From Paramarasmius palmivorus (lineage: Eukaryota > Basidiomycota > Agaricomycetes > Agaricales > Marasmiaceae): a DNA stretch of 64,000 nt. A model generated the notes under the pieces. The model saw only the letters and a list, made by a program, of their open reading frames with translations, made no database searches and was not told where the DNA came from. Made by a program: the position numbers and the translations under genes. Positions 62,194-64,000 of the stretch are shown one piece after another (position 1 is the first letter of the stretch; each line of letters begins with the position of its first letter). The stretch lies in the NCBI GenBank assembly GCA_037176845.1, contig JAYKXP010000062.1:1-64000 (forward strand), read 5' to 3'.

Positions 62194-64000
62194 TTAGATA
62201 GCAGCAGTTATTCCAACTTGTACCATCCTGATCCATGTGTCAGCGAAAAGCCCTCGAAGAATAGTAGATAACTTACTGATCTGGAACAGTCCGCCAATTT
62301 ATGGTTTCAGGAAACATTACCGCTGTATGCGCCAGGGGTGAGTGCCAAATACAAGAAGCCTTAAGGAACAACATACCTAGACGTCTATAGACGTCCTCTA
62401 TTAAGTATCTGCGAATCCAGTTCAACACGAACCCTCCTCGCGACGGTCCCCACACATCCTTGCTTTTCAGGTGGTAATGCGGAACACTGGATTGACATTA
62501 CTGAGCATGAGCCTCTTTCTTAACATCTTCAAGGTACCACTTACATATGCGTGAACGACCCTGATACAGCTTTGATTCTCTCGATGGCAATATGACCATA
62601 CTCAGGATCATGCTCGCGTTCAAAAGAGAATATCGCCGGTAACAGATTATCCACCTAACCCAATCATTGAAGATCAGTCACCCTCGACAGGACCCGTCAG
62701 ACACACCTTCACGTCAAAAGAGTCACGAAATCCGATTTGGTAGGTGACTAAATAGAAGCCTATAGGTCGACAGGGATTAAAGGGGATGAAAGATGCAGGC
62801 TACAGCATGCACAGACCTTCCATAGATCCCAACTTTGAGACGATGTATCGGAGATGCTCAGGAACATTAGGCGTAGCCAAGATGTTTACCGACAGGAAGA
62901 TCTGGTGGACGAGAATGAATTAGTACTGCGGTGAACCACGGGAGAATTAAGCAAGACCCACGAGAACTTGCGGTACTCCAGGCCATTGACGTACGAAGCC
63001 TGAGATTTTAAAAACGGGTTAGCATACGAAGGGAACGGACTACAACCGACTGACCAGCGAAGGCATGAGGGAATCCACGTCCAGCGACATAACGGTGGAA
63101 TACGGCACAAGTTGGTATTCGCATTAGCTCCCGGTTATCAAACTTGGCATCCCGGTCCCCTCGACCTCTAACGCGCGAAAGCCCAATCATATCCTCTGGA
63201 GACGCTGTAGCGGAGACATGGGGGACGAAGAAATCGTAGTGCTCCCCGGAGGCATTGTCCGCTAGCGTGAGTTCCTGTTCCAGCTGTGCCAGGGCTCGAT
63301 CTTGCTCAACCGCGAAGCCTGGCAGTTCCATTACATTCGTTCCATCGAACTGGTCCTCCAACCACTAGCGGGACAAGTCGGAATTGTGGCACGGAAGGAT
63401 GAACACAAGTCTTACCTTTCCCCATGTCCATAGACCCATCAGTGATGTTCTGTGAATCTGAAGTGAGCAGATGCATGGCAAAACAAATAAAAGCGAGCAC
63501 GTACAGTACAACACCGATCACAAGAGGAACCCAACCACCATGAGGCACTTTTCTGAATGATGCACCCCAGAACAACGCATCCAAAAAGCCGAAAGTGAGG
63601 AAGTATGTGACGCCGATGATGATCGGCCATCTCCTCACGACATGCATCTGGACTGCAAGTAATACATCGGTAGAAAACATCACTGTTGCGGCTGCAAATC
63701 CGAAAGCATTAAACAGCGAAGATGTATCCGAGAAGGACGCAACGACCACCACCGTGGCGATCATTAGCAACCAGTTCGCAGCAGGAACGTAGATTTGGCC
63801 TTGAAAGGTGTTAGAGGTGTGGTGGATTCGTAGCGGGAACAAGCAATTTGCGCTTGTGAGTTGTTGGATCAAACTGAATGTTGCAGTCACTAGACATTGT
63901 GATCCGATGATCTGAGAGATTCCAATGTCAATCGGTGCCGCTGATCATGAACGAAGAAAGCTCGGACTTACCGCTGCAAGAATCGCCATTGTGAACATAA
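62194..64000 (-). CDS. HAK/KUP-type potassium transporter, 3' part
   Basis: High-affinity potassium uptake carrier of the plasma membrane. The gene runs in from beyond the right edge of the window. Visible exons begin FTMAILAA, IIGSQCLVTATFSLIQQL, LRIHHTSNTFQGQIYVP, ANWLLMIATVVVVASF, GFAAATVMFSTDVLLAVQ, GFLDALFWGASFRKVPHGG and the last membrane helix. The cytoplasmic domain follows with PTCAVFHRYVAGRGFPHAF, FLSVNILATPNVPEHLRY and FEREHDPEYGHIAIERIK. Short exons near the end give VPHYHLKSKDVWGPSRGG, YLIEDVYRRLAVMFPETIN and QMVQVGITAAI, stop at TAA 62196-62194. All joins use GT-AG introns and keep frame. The N-terminal half lies outside the window. Confidence 0.9.

Overview
The window looks like nuclear DNA of an agaricomycete (mushroom-forming basidiomycete). 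Genes are cut by many 45-60 nt GT-AG introns. Families typical of this group are present: a white-rot type laccase, a fungal cytochrome P450, a secreted class II aldolase-like protein, several basidiomycete-specific membrane protein families and a Helitron with a DUF6570-type N-terminus. Gene models below were built by hand by joining open frames at splice sites that restore conserved family sequence. Exon borders are therefore reasoned, not proven.

Layout. 1-6.2 kb: a decayed Helitron Rep protein on the minus strand, with no helicase half, next to AT-rich repeat-like DNA. 6.2-11.7 kb: gene-poor DNA with two diverged copies of the same broken locus; one copy is split by a tRNA-derived SINE with a perfect 15-bp target-site duplication. 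11.7-19.2 kb: an intron-rich agaric gene of unknown function, a 5-oxoprolinase that ends after its hydantoinase-A half, and a deleted alpha/beta-hydrolase pseudogene. 20.6-24.8 kb: three tandem copies of a small glycine-rich membrane protein gene, the middle one dead. 24.9-27 kb: a P450. 29.7-33.4 kb: a laccase and a secreted class II aldolase-like protein, convergent. 35.3-39.7 kb: a fungal membrane protein with an apparent frameshift, a membrane-anchored two-domain surface protein and a 2-oxoglutarate/Fe(II) oxygenase. 43.5-51.3 kb: a C2H2 zinc-finger factor, exonuclease 1 and a major-facilitator drug transporter sharing a divergent promoter with it. 53.3-64 kb: two paralogous multi-pass membrane proteins 4.2 kb apart, then the 3' part of a HAK-type potassium transporter that runs off the window.

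The genes do not form one obvious pathway. Laccase, P450, oxygenase and MFS transporter are scattered among housekeeping and orphan genes, with gaps of 1-4 kb between them. The dominant theme is local duplication and decay: the SINE-split pair, the 2-TM triplet, the membrane-protein pair, and single-gene truncations. No CRISPR array, rRNA or confident tRNA gene was seen.
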